Shown here piece by piece: positions 9,175-19,080 of a stretch of 33,135 nucleotides of DNA. How positions within the stretch are numbered: position 1 is the first letter of the stretch; each line of letters starts with the position of its first letter. The stretch spans positions 1-33,135 of the forward strand of contig PNAR01000223.1 of assembly GCA_003169715.1 (NCBI GenBank). The letters are read 5' to 3'. The notes below the pieces were generated by a model. That model was not told the origin of the DNA and ran no database searches. It saw nothing but the letters and a program-made list of their open reading frames with translations. Made by a program: the position numbers and the translations under genes. The stretch is from Acidobacteriaceae bacterium. Its GTDB lineage: Bacteria > Acidobacteriota > Terriglobia > Terriglobales > Acidobacteriaceae.

Positions 9175-10032
9175 TTAATTGGTCTCGGTAGGTGTTCCCG
9201 GAACCTCACGTGCGTCCCGAGGTTCGCGAGATTGATCGGTTAGCGAAGCGGCTCCGTACGTGCGCGGATCAAAGCCAAATTGGATGTACATGTCCATGCT
9301 CTCAAGCGTAATATCGTCAGGCAAATGAAACGTGTCCGGGCGCGTATGCTCCGAGCATTCAGATGCAAACGCCAGGAAATGCAGGTCGGTCATCGTGCTA
9401 TTAAGAGGAAGTTCGTTCTCGATGTATTGCAAGACCGCCCTCTGGAAATGCCGGCGATATTGTCGGTTCTTCTGAAGGATCTTTCTATACCGCCAGCTAC
9501 CACTGACCTTTTCCGGTGCCTCGGTTTTGACCATCATGGTCATCAGCGCTGAGACCAATTGGGCATTGTTTGGCCTGGGGCGCAGCCGTTCATAATGACG
9601 GTAAACGGCGCCAAAGTTCTCGAACAAACATTCAAAGAGGTCCAAGACCGTTGAGTACTCGCAAGGCGGGTAAACCTTTGGAATGTTGGCAAGGGAATTC
9701 AATGCGCAAGCGTACTTGGCCTGGCACCAGAACCATTCGCCGTCCATGTCCCAAAGCTGCTGCAACTGATCTTCCGTGGCATCAAGTCCACGGGAAGCTA
9801 AAAAGCGCAGAAATCCCTCCTTCGAATCTAGCTGTATCTCGGCTGTCGAAATGATCTGGATGATCTGCTTTTCGGGATATGGTCGGAACGGGTCCTGTTC
9901 GTCGGCGACGATAATTCGGCCATCCGCGAGGAACGGGTAGTAAGGCGGCCGTACTACCCGCACCTGCGGAAATGCTATTGCGAGCAAACCGAGGTCGCTG
10001 CCACCGAAGCGATATTGAGCGATAACTGGCAT
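9175..10032 (-). CDS. Hypothetical protein of the ATPase/excisionase module
   Basis: 285 aa ORF directly downstream of the ATPase gene on the same strand. Confidence 0.7.
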   Translation of the reverse strand: MPVIAQYRFGGSDLGLLAIAFPQVRVVRPPYYPFLADGRIIVADEQDPFRPYPEKQIIQIISTAEIQLDSKEGFLRFLASRGLDATEDQLQQLWDMDGEWFWCQAKYACALNSLANIPKVYPPCEYSTVLDLFECLFENFGAVYRHYERLRPRPNNAQLVSALMTMMVKTEAPEKVSGSWRYRKILQKNRQYRRHFQRAVLQYIENELPLNSTMTDLHFLAFASECSEHTRPDTFHLPDDITLESMDMYIQFGFDPRTYGAASLTDQSREPRDAREVPGTPTETN

Positions 10033-10043
10033 AGCAATGAATG

Positions 10044-11498
10044 TTAGGCTTGGGTATCGTCTTCCTTCGCAAAGCCCAGGTATTCTCGCAAACTCGACGC
10101 GGAGCCGTTGCTCGGCGCATCATTATCGAGCAGTCGACCGAGTTTGTAGCCCTTGAACAAGTGCACCAAAATCCAGTCAGAGGTGCGCGCCCAATCACGA
10201 AAGAAGTGCCGGTGCTCGATCGTTTGAAGACTGCCTTGAGCGATCCATTCCCGCAGCACCGCATGGACACACCCGAGATAGTACGGCTGGCGTGCCCGAA
10301 CATGCGCGATCAAATCACCCTCGCCATACGATCCGAAATTGTATCCGGCCCGCTGCTTTCGTAAATTGATTGTGACAGTTCGATTCCAGAGATCCTGCGT
10401 CGTTTCGAAGCCATTGCTGGTTGCAAGAACGATGAAACGGGAAGGATCGACATCGACCGCGCTGCGATGGGGAGTCCGGGCGAGGAACGACTCATCTGCG
10501 GTCAGAAAACACTCGATATGCGTCGAGTTCAGGCGACCCCTGAGATTATCAAGGACCAAGAACGGATGGCCCTCGAATAATCGCGCGTTGCAATCCTCGT
10601 CGAACCCACCAACTCCACCATCACGCTGGGCGACAGGCTTCGGATTTTCGCCATGGATGGCCGTCACCAACCTCGTCAAGTATCCCTTTCCAGTCCCACT
10701 TTGATCAGCAGCAACGAGAAACATCGGAACCCGATTTTCACCAACTAGCTTGCCGAAGACTAAGGCAGGGGTCAGAATCATAGCAACCGCGCGCGCAAGA
10801 TCGCTCGGGGTAGCACACTTGAACTCGCGGAGCAGCCACAGAAGCTTTTCTTTGGCTTCAACGGGTGGCACATCAATCGGATCTTTGCCTTTCGTGACGA
10901 ACAGGCCTCCGAATACGGGATGGTAACCCCGTCCAAGGAGAGCGGCGTTCCGATTGCCTGTCGCGATCAACACTGGAGAGTTCACCAGCGAGCAGATTGG
11001 AGGCAAGTACCGTTTCGCCTCAAGCGTCTCGAGGAGTCTCTCGGCGGCACTCTTTGAGCAGCGGCTCGGACGAATGATATGCCGGCCCTTATTGTCCACC
11101 CCGTGTTTTACGATCTTTCCTATCATCTCCACTCGGCTGCAGAATGCCGCCGGGGAGACGACCTTGAGATCGTATTCCTCGCGCCGCTTTAGGCACAGCT
11201 CGACGACGAGACCGCCGTAAACGAACATAGTAAGCAGCTTTGCAAGAGCCCGAAAAATTCGGTAGGCCGCTTTGTGAACAGGAAAAGAATCCGAAGGCAC
11301 GAAGTAATATTTTTCGTTTTCGTGCTCAACCGGTAGAGCTGACGCTGCACCTGCAACTATCGGCGGTGAGTGGACGGACTCGTCGTCGGGTTTAGCAGCG
11401 TCGATTGGACGGCTTTGCGGAGAAGCGGCTCTTTCTGAGCCAGAGTTTTGGCCGTTCTCGTCAGCGCCGTCAGAGGGAGAGGAGATTATGGATGACAT
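10044..11498 (-). CDS. AAA+/SF3-like helicase-type ATPase, probable mobile-element replication protein
   Basis: Walker A-like FLVAADQSGTGKGYLTR, Walker B-like HPFLVLDNL, sensor-like FIVLATSNG. Confidence 0.75.
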   Translation of the reverse strand: MSSIISSPSDGADENGQNSGSERAASPQSRPIDAAKPDDESVHSPPIVAGAASALPVEHENEKYYFVPSDSFPVHKAAYRIFRALAKLLTMFVYGGLVVELCLKRREEYDLKVVSPAAFCSRVEMIGKIVKHGVDNKGRHIIRPSRCSKSAAERLLETLEAKRYLPPICSLVNSPVLIATGNRNAALLGRGYHPVFGGLFVTKGKDPIDVPPVEAKEKLLWLLREFKCATPSDLARAVAMILTPALVFGKLVGENRVPMFLVAADQSGTGKGYLTRLVTAIHGENPKPVAQRDGGVGGFDEDCNARLFEGHPFLVLDNLRGRLNSTHIECFLTADESFLARTPHRSAVDVDPSRFIVLATSNGFETTQDLWNRTVTINLRKQRAGYNFGSYGEGDLIAHVRARQPYYLGCVHAVLREWIAQGSLQTIEHRHFFRDWARTSDWILVHLFKGYKLGRLLDNDAPSNGSASSLREYLGFAKEDDTQA

Positions 11499-11502
11499 GA
11501 TC

Positions 11503-11772
11503 TTATGCCTCCTTTCTTGAGAGCGACGCCAGGTATTCGCGCACCGAGTCGGTTGACACGAGTCGAATGCCTCGTATGTTTCCTCGACGACAGAGACTGA
11601 CCGACTTGATCAACCGAAGTTGAAGCAGTTCGTAGAGTTTCGACCGCTTGATGCCGAAACGGCGGGTAATGTCTGGAATGCGCTCCCATTCCGGTGACGG
11701 GTTGATGGCTTGAGGGTTCCGCGGGATCTCTTGAACAGGTCCCGCCCAACTGGATATATGCTTTAATTGCAT
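11503..11772 (-). CDS. Excisionase/AlpA-like helix-turn-helix protein
   Basis: IPDITRRFGIKRSKLYELLQLRLIKSVSLCRRGNIRGIRLVSTDSVREYLASL, typical MerR/excisionase HTH-wing layout. Confidence 0.75.
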   Translation of the reverse strand: MQLKHISSWAGPVQEIPRNPQAINPSPEWERIPDITRRFGIKRSKLYELLQLRLIKSVSLCRRGNIRGIRLVSTDSVREYLASLSRKEA

Positions 11773-11901
11773 TCCGCTCTTACGGTAAAACTGCTTATAT
11801 CAACTGGAGAGTTGCAATACAAACAGGCGGAACCATTTGCGCATTGGATAAATATTTGATTATCCGGTAGGATATCAACCGCTTTGACTACCTAGGAAGC
11901 C

Positions 11902-12333
11902 GTGCAGCGAAAATCACGAAAACTAAAGCCTATCAAGCTATTACGTGGATTACTTGATTTGCTAGTATTGCAGGCGTTGGGAAACCGTCGGTTGCGCACA
12001 CGCGCGATCGCACGACGCATTCACGAAATTACGAACGAGACTTTTCTTGTGGAAACGGCTTCGTTGGTCCCATCGTTAAAAAGGCTGAAAGACGAGAAGT
12101 GCATATATCGGGACGAAGTGACTAAGGATAAGGTTGTCTACCATTTTCTAACGGTGAAAGGACGCCAGCGGCTCAAGGCGGAGCGCAGGCGGTGGGATCG
12201 AATCCGTGACGGCGTGGAAGCCGCTACGAATACGCCCCTAGGAATGGAGGGTGACTCTGACTTTTATCGCCGGGTGCCTACTGTCCTGCATCGACGCATG
12301 GCGTACAGAGATATTGACTTTCCAGCAGATTGA
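11902..12333 (+). CDS. PadR family transcriptional regulator
   Basis: LRGLLDLLVLQAL...LVETASLVPSLKRLKDEKCI...VVYHFLTVKGRQRLKAERRRWDR matches PadR winged-helix signatures; GTG start. Confidence 0.82.
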   Translation: MQRKSRKLKPIKLLRGLLDLLVLQALGNRRLRTRAIARRIHEITNETFLVETASLVPSLKRLKDEKCIYRDEVTKDKVVYHFLTVKGRQRLKAERRRWDRIRDGVEAATNTPLGMEGDSDFYRRVPTVLHRRMAYRDIDFPAD

Positions 12334-12889
12334 CCAGTTTTATCGGCCGGCAACATGCGCTTCACAAATGCTGGGCTGTGGACGACGATAAAATCGCCCG
12401 CGAATGCTGGATATTTGACCGCTCGACGAATTTGGCGTCCAAGTCGTAGATCGCGATCTTGATCGCCGGAACATGGGAGTTTTTTGCGAAAGCTGGGCGG
12501 AAGGCACCCGTTAGACTGGGTGGCAGCAAACGCCTTCACATTTGACACGGCGGCGCCGTCTCGGCCGGCACTTTCCGAGTGAATTTCTTCACAGGGCCGC
12601 AACCTTCGGCATCGCTACGCCAGGGCTCGAACCCCATCAAGCTCGGGTGCTCCGCCTGTAGATACCGTTGCTCGCGGGTGCGGTGCCCGGCTCTTCTCTA
12701 GCCGCCCAAGAGGTAGAGTGGCCGAGCGCGGTTTGGAGCCTTGGATGAAGAAACCGGAGATTTCCCCAAAATCATAGATTTTTGACAACTTCGCCCAGCC
12801 GTTGCCGTAGTTATTGATAAAGACGCTTCATACGAAGCAGAGCCAGACTCAATTCCGTAAAAGCCGTTTAAAGCAATAGGAGCATATCC

Positions 12890-13624
12890 ATGAAACGATC
12901 CCTGATAGCGCTGCTTGTCGTTGTCTTTTCTCTCAGCTCAACCGTTCACGCGCAGAAGCCGCAACCAACACCCTGTGCGCATGACATTAATGATTGCCCA
13001 AATGAAGGATGCGGTGGACAGCACGATTCAGAACTGAATAAACAGAAAAATATTCGATCCGACGATCAAGATCCCGTTCTGCAAAGCATTGCGTGGATGA
13101 AAGCTCTGCCCGATCCAACTCATTTCACCGCAGACAATAGAAATCGTGACGAGCTGGGACAAATAGGCGAAGGCAAGAAAATCACCGTGGTCGCCTGGGC
13201 GCTTGTCGCCAGAAAAGGAGGCAAGGAAACGTGCAATTGCAAACTAAGCGCCCCAAAGGACACCGATAATCACATAGTGTTGGTTGATCCCGCAGGGGAG
13301 GACCCCACTCTCGTCGCAGATGAAGACAATTCCGAGACGGCAGAATTTACGCCGCGCGTACGACTGGATCACCCGAACTTCACGAGAGACAACTTAGAAC
13401 CCTTGATTGATCCCGATTGGAAGGTTCACAAAAAGTCCGAAGGAAAACTGCTGGTGCGCGTAACCGGTCTGTTGCTGTTCGACTCAGAACATTTCCTGAA
13501 GAACCATCTACATCGACACAACAATTGGGAGATACATCCAGTTCTAAAGATGGAATATTGCCCATCGGGGGAGACCTGCCGAGCTGACAGCGACGCCAAC
13601 TGGAAGAATTTAGAAAACGAGTAA
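12890..13624 (+). CDS. Secreted hypothetical protein
   Basis: Signal peptide MKRSLIALLVVVFSLSSTVHAQ; mature part with HRHNNWEIHPVLKMEYC. Confidence 0.8.
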   Translation: MKRSLIALLVVVFSLSSTVHAQKPQPTPCAHDINDCPNEGCGGQHDSELNKQKNIRSDDQDPVLQSIAWMKALPDPTHFTADNRNRDELGQIGEGKKITVVAWALVARKGGKETCNCKLSAPKDTDNHIVLVDPAGEDPTLVADEDNSETAEFTPRVRLDHPNFTRDNLEPLIDPDWKVHKKSEGKLLVRVTGLLLFDSEHFLKNHLHRHNNWEIHPVLKMEYCPSGETCRADSDANWKNLENE

Positions 13625-13903
13625 AGTTGGGGCGTGACGAACTCGGCAAAAAATTGCCAGATGGCACCGTTAGGCCCACGCATCGAAACGGTCTATGACC
13701 CGTTCTTTGGGCGCAGAAATGCTCACATCCCCTGAAAACCACTGAGCCAAACCGACTGGGGTGATTTGTCTTTAAAAAAGCGTCTTGACGAAAGGCGTCC
13801 AATCGACGCACGATATCTTGTCTGTTCCCCAATGCCAAAGACGCGAATTTTGGTTGTTTGGATTGCGCCATCGTGATGGCTCTAACCCTGTCGGCCTGAC
13901 CAG

Positions 13904-15016
13904 ATGTCAAAGAATATCGTTCTCTGCTGTGACGGAACGAACAATCAGTTCGCCGGCTATCACACCAACGTTATCCGGACGTACAAGGTGGCACGCCGCC
14001 ATCCCGGACAGGTCACTTACTACCACCCGGGAGTCGGCACCATGCCGGAACCGTGGAACACGACAAATTTCGCCAAGCGCATGGACATGTTGAAAGGCCT
14101 GGTCTACGGCAATGGTTTTCTCGACAACATTTCCGACGCCTACCGGTTTCTTGTCGCAAACTACGAACCGGGCGACCAGGTCTTTCTCTTCGGCTTCAGC
14201 CGTGGCGCATATACTGCCCGCGCAGTCGCGGCAGTGCTTCACTCTATCGGACTTCTGCATCTAGCCACAGATGGCCTGTTGCCTTATGCACTCCGGTACT
14301 GGCGGAAGGATTATGGTGCGCAAAACCTAGGAAGAGCGGTCTGCGCCGAATTCAAGGCGACCCTCGCGCAACCGTGTCCGGTTCACTTTATCGGTGTATG
14401 GGACACGGTGAGTTCCGTGGGTTATTTTAATAATTTCCGCACTTTCCCACACACGGCGGAAAATCCCGAGGTAACACACGTGCGCCACGCCGTCTCGATC
14501 GACGAGCGCCGCTCATCTTTCCGACAAAATCTGATGTTGCCGATGCCTCCGAATCAGGATGTCAAAAATGTTTATTTCGCGGGCGTGCATTCGGATGTTG
14601 GTGGTGGTTATCCGCCGGAAGAGTCTGGCTTAGCGAAAATCCCGTTCGAGTGGATGATGCGGGAGGCGAGCACTTGTGGCCTGGACATCGACCCCGTCGC
14701 CTTCAGTCGAGAGCTTACCGGCACTGGAGCCTCGCCTAATCCTTCTGCGCCCCTCCATAAGTCACTTCACGGTTTCTGGTGGCTTGGGGAGTGCCTTCCG
14801 ATGAGGCGTTACTCTTTTGCGGATCACAAGAAGCATTTGCATTGGTTCATCGGTGCATTCAACCAGCCGCGCTATCCGGAGCGCACGGCTAAGGAATCTT
14901 ATGTCTTTCTTCATCAATCCGTTCTCGACCGCAGAAACCAATGCCCTGATTACCGTCCAAGAAACCTTCCAGCCGACGAGCAGAGCATCCGGGCAATGTT
15001 CAAAATCGAGAACTAA
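13904..15016 (+). CDS. DUF2235 family alpha/beta hydrolase (Tle1-like phospholipase fold)
   Basis: KNIVLCCDGTNNQF, FLFGFSRGAYTARAVA (GxSxG), VYFAGVHSDVGGGYP. Confidence 0.95.
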   Translation: MSKNIVLCCDGTNNQFAGYHTNVIRTYKVARRHPGQVTYYHPGVGTMPEPWNTTNFAKRMDMLKGLVYGNGFLDNISDAYRFLVANYEPGDQVFLFGFSRGAYTARAVAAVLHSIGLLHLATDGLLPYALRYWRKDYGAQNLGRAVCAEFKATLAQPCPVHFIGVWDTVSSVGYFNNFRTFPHTAENPEVTHVRHAVSIDERRSSFRQNLMLPMPPNQDVKNVYFAGVHSDVGGGYPPEESGLAKIPFEWMMREASTCGLDIDPVAFSRELTGTGASPNPSAPLHKSLHGFWWLGECLPMRRYSFADHKKHLHWFIGAFNQPRYPERTAKESYVFLHQSVLDRRNQCPDYRPRNLPADEQSIRAMFKIEN

Positions 15017-15054
15017 AGGAGGCATTAGCTAACCGCGAGCCAAACAAAAAGTTT

Positions 15055-16338
15055 ATGAATATCACCGCCGCGCGAATTGTTTTCTTCGGTTGTGTATTAT
15101 TTCTTGTCGTCTGTGGTGTGATTTACTTTGGCGAGAGTGATTTATATTCGACCACCGGTCCGCCAAATCGTGTCAAAAGTAACGGGACCGGACAGTTTGT
15201 CTCCGATATCCGACTTGGCTGGTGTAACAACGAGGGAAAAAAAATTGCAGGCAATCCATTCACAGATGCGTGGACTTTGACCGTTTTTTTACAGAATTTT
15301 GACGGTTGGCTCCTGGACGAAGGTCAAACCGAACCGCGGCTCCTGCCTCGAGATCTCACTCAAGAAGAGCTGAAAAATTATCTAGCGCTTGTTCAGCAAA
15401 AAAAGGCCGCGGCACTCCCCCAAGAGGGGGAGATGACCCTTCAGTCCCTCCAAATCAAGCTGAACCACTGGTTTATTCAAGAACGCTCCAATTTGCGATT
15501 GATGATCGCTGGCAATGTATTCGAAACCCTACCACCATTTGATGCTACGTCGCCGCCGACGCACGGCTCGGGAGAATTTGCCGGAGAAACATATAATCGA
15601 GTGGTGTTCCTTTTAGCAGCACCAAAGGATCCGAAGGAGCTGGAAAAGTGGCGTGCGATAATTCGAGCGGCTGGTGTGACATGCGGAGCTCAGATTTCGG
15701 TGGCGCGGCCAATTACAGGTGCTGCCGACGCTTTGCGTATGCCGACGCTTGTCAACGCAGATGCTATTTACAGTCTCGGCGCATCGCCAGTTTATCGGTC
15801 ATTGCCTCTGGTTCCACGAATTCGGCAGGTCGCCGCGGCATTTGCGGTTATTTTCACAATCACCCTTGTGTGGGCGACTGCTCGGGGAACATCTGTCTTA
15901 AGAAACGCGGCACCGCAAAATCTGGCAGCCAATCAGCAGGCATCATGGAGCATTTCGCGAGTAGTCCTTGCTTGGTGGTTGTCAATTTGCGTTCTTTCCT
16001 TTGGGTATTTATGGGCATTTATGGGAGAACATAGAAACATTCTCAGCGGGAGTGCACCCATTCTATTAGGAATTCAGGGTACAACCTTGGCACTTACCAC
16101 CAAATTCGGCCGTGACCCGAATCCGCCAGCGTCTAGAGGTTTCTTCCAGGACCTTATTTCTGAAAGCGGTGAGCCTGAAGTTTCTCGGCTACAAATGTTG
16201 GTGTGGAATGGAATCCTCGGCGTAATTTTTCTTTGGCAGTCGATATTTCAATGGTCAATGCCTGAGTTCGACGCAACACTAATGACTCTCCTCGGAATAA
16301 GCTCTGCCGCTTACGTCGGCTTCAAGCTCTCAAAGTAG
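15055..16338 (+). CDS. Multi-pass membrane protein, partner of the DUF2235 gene
   Basis: 427 aa, N-terminal TM, periplasmic-like middle, four hydrophobic C-terminal segments. Confidence 0.85.
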   Translation: MNITAARIVFFGCVLFLVVCGVIYFGESDLYSTTGPPNRVKSNGTGQFVSDIRLGWCNNEGKKIAGNPFTDAWTLTVFLQNFDGWLLDEGQTEPRLLPRDLTQEELKNYLALVQQKKAAALPQEGEMTLQSLQIKLNHWFIQERSNLRLMIAGNVFETLPPFDATSPPTHGSGEFAGETYNRVVFLLAAPKDPKELEKWRAIIRAAGVTCGAQISVARPITGAADALRMPTLVNADAIYSLGASPVYRSLPLVPRIRQVAAAFAVIFTITLVWATARGTSVLRNAAPQNLAANQQASWSISRVVLAWWLSICVLSFGYLWAFMGEHRNILSGSAPILLGIQGTTLALTTKFGRDPNPPASRGFFQDLISESGEPEVSRLQMLVWNGILGVIFLWQSIFQWSMPEFDATLMTLLGISSAAYVGFKLSK

Positions 16339-16382
16339 CGACGCCCGCCCGTTGCCAAGTTAAAGCTCTGAAGGGAATTTGT

Positions 16383-17702
16383 ATGGATGATAAGAAATCC
16401 TCCTATCGGAACGGAAAGACGTTTGGGGCCCGCTCGACAACTTTGAATGGCGGATTAATGCTGATCTCTGCGATTTCAGTACTTGTCTGCGGCTGTACGC
16501 ATCTTAGCCCACTGCATGAAAACAGCACCGCCAATCCCACACATTCACTGACTGCTGGCCCCGGTTACGAATTGGCATTCGTAGAGTTTGGTGAACAAGG
16601 TTCCTATCAGGACACGAGCCAACTGCAAAATGCTGTGAGCTTAATCAAACGCACACCACAGCCGTTCGTTATTACCTATGTCCACGGCTGGCACAACAAT
16701 GCGGGATCTGCGGATGTAAGGAGATTCACTGAGTGGCTCTCCGAGCTTAGCCAGACGCAACTTATTCGTGATAGTGGATTCCATTTGGTCGGCATGTATC
16801 TCGGCTGGCGAGGAGAGATCACCCAAGCTCCAATTGCAAGCCAACTAACGTTTTACAACAGAAAAGCAGCCGCGGAAAGATTGGCCAGCAATTTCGATTG
16901 TTATGACGCAATCGCTACTATTGCTGAAGCGGCGCGAAAATATCATCAAAGTGATCGGCAATACACAGTCCTGATCGGACATTCCTTTGGTGGCTTGGTG
17001 GTCGAGCGCGCCGTGGCACATGCCATTAACGCGGAGATGCATGGGCATTCGACTGCCGACAGAAGTCTGCCTGCGGACTTAATTCTTATGGTAAATCCGG
17101 CATCCGACTCTATCCTGACACGCCAGATGATTGCAGCGCTTTACGTGCGCAACACCGAGGCCACGAGGCCATTCCTTGTCTCGCTCACTTCGGTCACAGA
17201 CGATGCAACCGGAAAATGGTTTCATATTGGAACATCCCTCGCAGCAGCGAGTAAAGCCTTTAACGATGTGCCTGTGCCCGGGTCGACGGAAGCGCAGAGC
17301 GAAAGACAATTTTACACATCAACACCCGGTCACAATGAGCATCTAATCAATCACGAGACCGAAAAATTATCTAAAGAAATCGCGGCGCCGAACGGTTTAA
17401 ATGCCATTCAAACTAATCTCTCCCACAATCTAAGAGGAGATGTCTTTACTCTTGATGGCTCGGGTGGGCAGTTGGAACTCTGGCACATTAAGCGCATCGG
17501 CCCCGTGGATGTCCCATACTGGGACGTCAAAGTTGACACAAGCATCATCAAAAACCACGGCGATATTTGGAATCCCAGAGCCCGAGCGATGATGGCCGCT
17601 ATCTTCCGCATGACTAATCCGATCTTAAATCGCTCAGTACCGCCGAAAGCCAAGCTTCAGCAAACTCCAGACGCCAGCAAAATGAAGTCGCTGAGCCACT
17701 AG
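16383..17702 (+). CDS. Lipoprotein with alpha/beta-hydrolase fold
   Basis: Lipobox-like LVCGC; FVITYVHGWHNNAG and VLIGHSFGGLVVERAVA (GxSxG). Confidence 0.85.
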   Translation: MDDKKSSYRNGKTFGARSTTLNGGLMLISAISVLVCGCTHLSPLHENSTANPTHSLTAGPGYELAFVEFGEQGSYQDTSQLQNAVSLIKRTPQPFVITYVHGWHNNAGSADVRRFTEWLSELSQTQLIRDSGFHLVGMYLGWRGEITQAPIASQLTFYNRKAAAERLASNFDCYDAIATIAEAARKYHQSDRQYTVLIGHSFGGLVVERAVAHAINAEMHGHSTADRSLPADLILMVNPASDSILTRQMIAALYVRNTEATRPFLVSLTSVTDDATGKWFHIGTSLAAASKAFNDVPVPGSTEAQSERQFYTSTPGHNEHLINHETEKLSKEIAAPNGLNAIQTNLSHNLRGDVFTLDGSGGQLELWHIKRIGPVDVPYWDVKVDTSIIKNHGDIWNPRARAMMAAIFRMTNPILNRSVPPKAKLQQTPDASKMKSLSH

Positions 17703-17929
17703 CAATTCGGGTTCTTATGCGGTTCTAAATCCATCTAAGGCGTTAAATACGCGGCCGGATTCGCCAAAATATTTCGCGGCGGTCGATATCGCTGCCCGCG
17801 CCGATGACCGCTCCTGGTTATCTGAGACCATAAAAGCGCTTGGTAGACACTGGCTCCGAAAAAAGCAGCCGCGGCTAACGCAGCTCAGCCCACAGCCAAG
17901 GAGTTAGTGATGCGATTCTTGCCACTCGT

Positions 17930-19057
17930 TTACAGCGCTTCGAAGCGAATCCAGATAAAATTCTCATTATCGGGGATGTGTATGACCTCCAGAACACGGA
18001 CCATTTGGCTCTTGTTCACGACTCCGAGCTTAGGTGCGTTTATCCAGCCTTGGTCTGGGACATACTTGATAACGTCGGAACGGATATGCACCGAGTCGAG
18101 CGCGCGCACGGTAACGCCAACTGTAGGTTTCGCAGAGGGGGAAGAATCGGCCCGCTCGAAATGGCGTTCGTACCAACCGTCGTCATTTGCTATGCCGTAA
18201 AAAAGGTATCGGGCGGCACTCGACACGGGAACGTCGGGCGAAGACGTGACCTCAAAGTCTACGGACGTTATGGGTTTCCCGCCAAACGCACTGTTCCAAC
18301 CAAACTTCACACGCGTATTGGTCTTCACATCAAATGCGACAAGCGGTCCGGGGAAAGTTGAAAGTGGATATGGCTTCGATACACTATCCGCCACGGAAAA
18401 CTGAATTGCGGTCGCGTCCTCAGGGATCGGAACCTGAAGGCTTCCCTTCGCTGGTAAAGCGACCGTAAGCTTGGAATTCTTTGAACTGTCGAGAAAAGTT
18501 ATAGAAACATCAGTTTCGGAATTGAGCGACCGAACTGCGAGGGTCCGTTGGGGCTGCGCAAGATCGCTGGTTGGGAGAGGCTTCAACGCTGTCAAATCCG
18601 GGGCGGCATACGCAGACGACGAAAAACTAAACGCTGCCGACGTCCGCGGCGGACGGTTCCTCGTACGTTCGGCACCGTGTTGGAGGTCACTTAACGTTAG
18701 GCTTAGAAAGGCGGGGAGGCTCAATCCAAGTAGGATCGCTTTCTGTCGCTTCGTCTCGCGAAAACCCCATGCAACCCCTGCACCCAAAGCTCCGAGGATT
18801 ATGACACCGATCCAGTAGAGAAGATTGAAATCAAGTTCAACATTCTCCTGCTGCACAAAAGCGAGCGCAACTCGCAACAACGGAGCGAGCATACCACCGA
18901 AAGCTCCAGCGAGAATGATCTGCATCGGGCGGTCCGGTGTAAGGTCATCATCGTTTTCGAATAGGTTTGGCGTGGGCTGTGGCTTTCGCTTCACCTTTGG
19001 ATCTGCCTTTTGGGTTAGGTTTGGGGTTGGGTCTGGGTTTGGGGTTGAGTCGGCCAT
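17930..19057 (-). CDS. Membrane protein with Pro/Asn/Asp-rich N-terminus
   Basis: 375 aa; two or three TM segments (IILAGAFGGMLAPLLRVALAF, LYWIGVIILGALGAGVAWGF) then an extracytoplasmic domain. Confidence 0.8.
   Translation of the reverse strand: MADSTPNPDPTPNLTQKADPKVKRKPQPTPNLFENDDDLTPDRPMQIILAGAFGGMLAPLLRVALAFVQQENVELDFNLLYWIGVIILGALGAGVAWGFRETKRQKAILLGLSLPAFLSLTLSDLQHGAERTRNRPPRTSAAFSFSSSAYAAPDLTALKPLPTSDLAQPQRTLAVRSLNSETDVSITFLDSSKNSKLTVALPAKGSLQVPIPEDATAIQFSVADSVSKPYPLSTFPGPLVAFDVKTNTRVKFGWNSAFGGKPITSVDFEVTSSPDVPVSSAARYLFYGIANDDGWYERHFERADSSPSAKPTVGVTVRALDSVHIRSDVIKYVPDQGWINAPKLGVVNKSQMVRVLEVIHIPDNENFIWIRFEAL
19023..19044 (+). other. G-quadruplex-capable motif
   Basis: GGGGTTGGGTCTGGGTTTGGGG fits G3+N1-7 x4. 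Confidence 0.7.
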
Positions 19058-19080
19058 ATCAAGAGCGGGGTTAGAAGCGC

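Noticed and set aside
12620-12760. Possible tRNA (ggctcgaacccc..., gtagagtggccgagcgcg)
   Set aside because: No cloverleaf could be assembled: arms do not pair in the right order and no acceptor stem was found.
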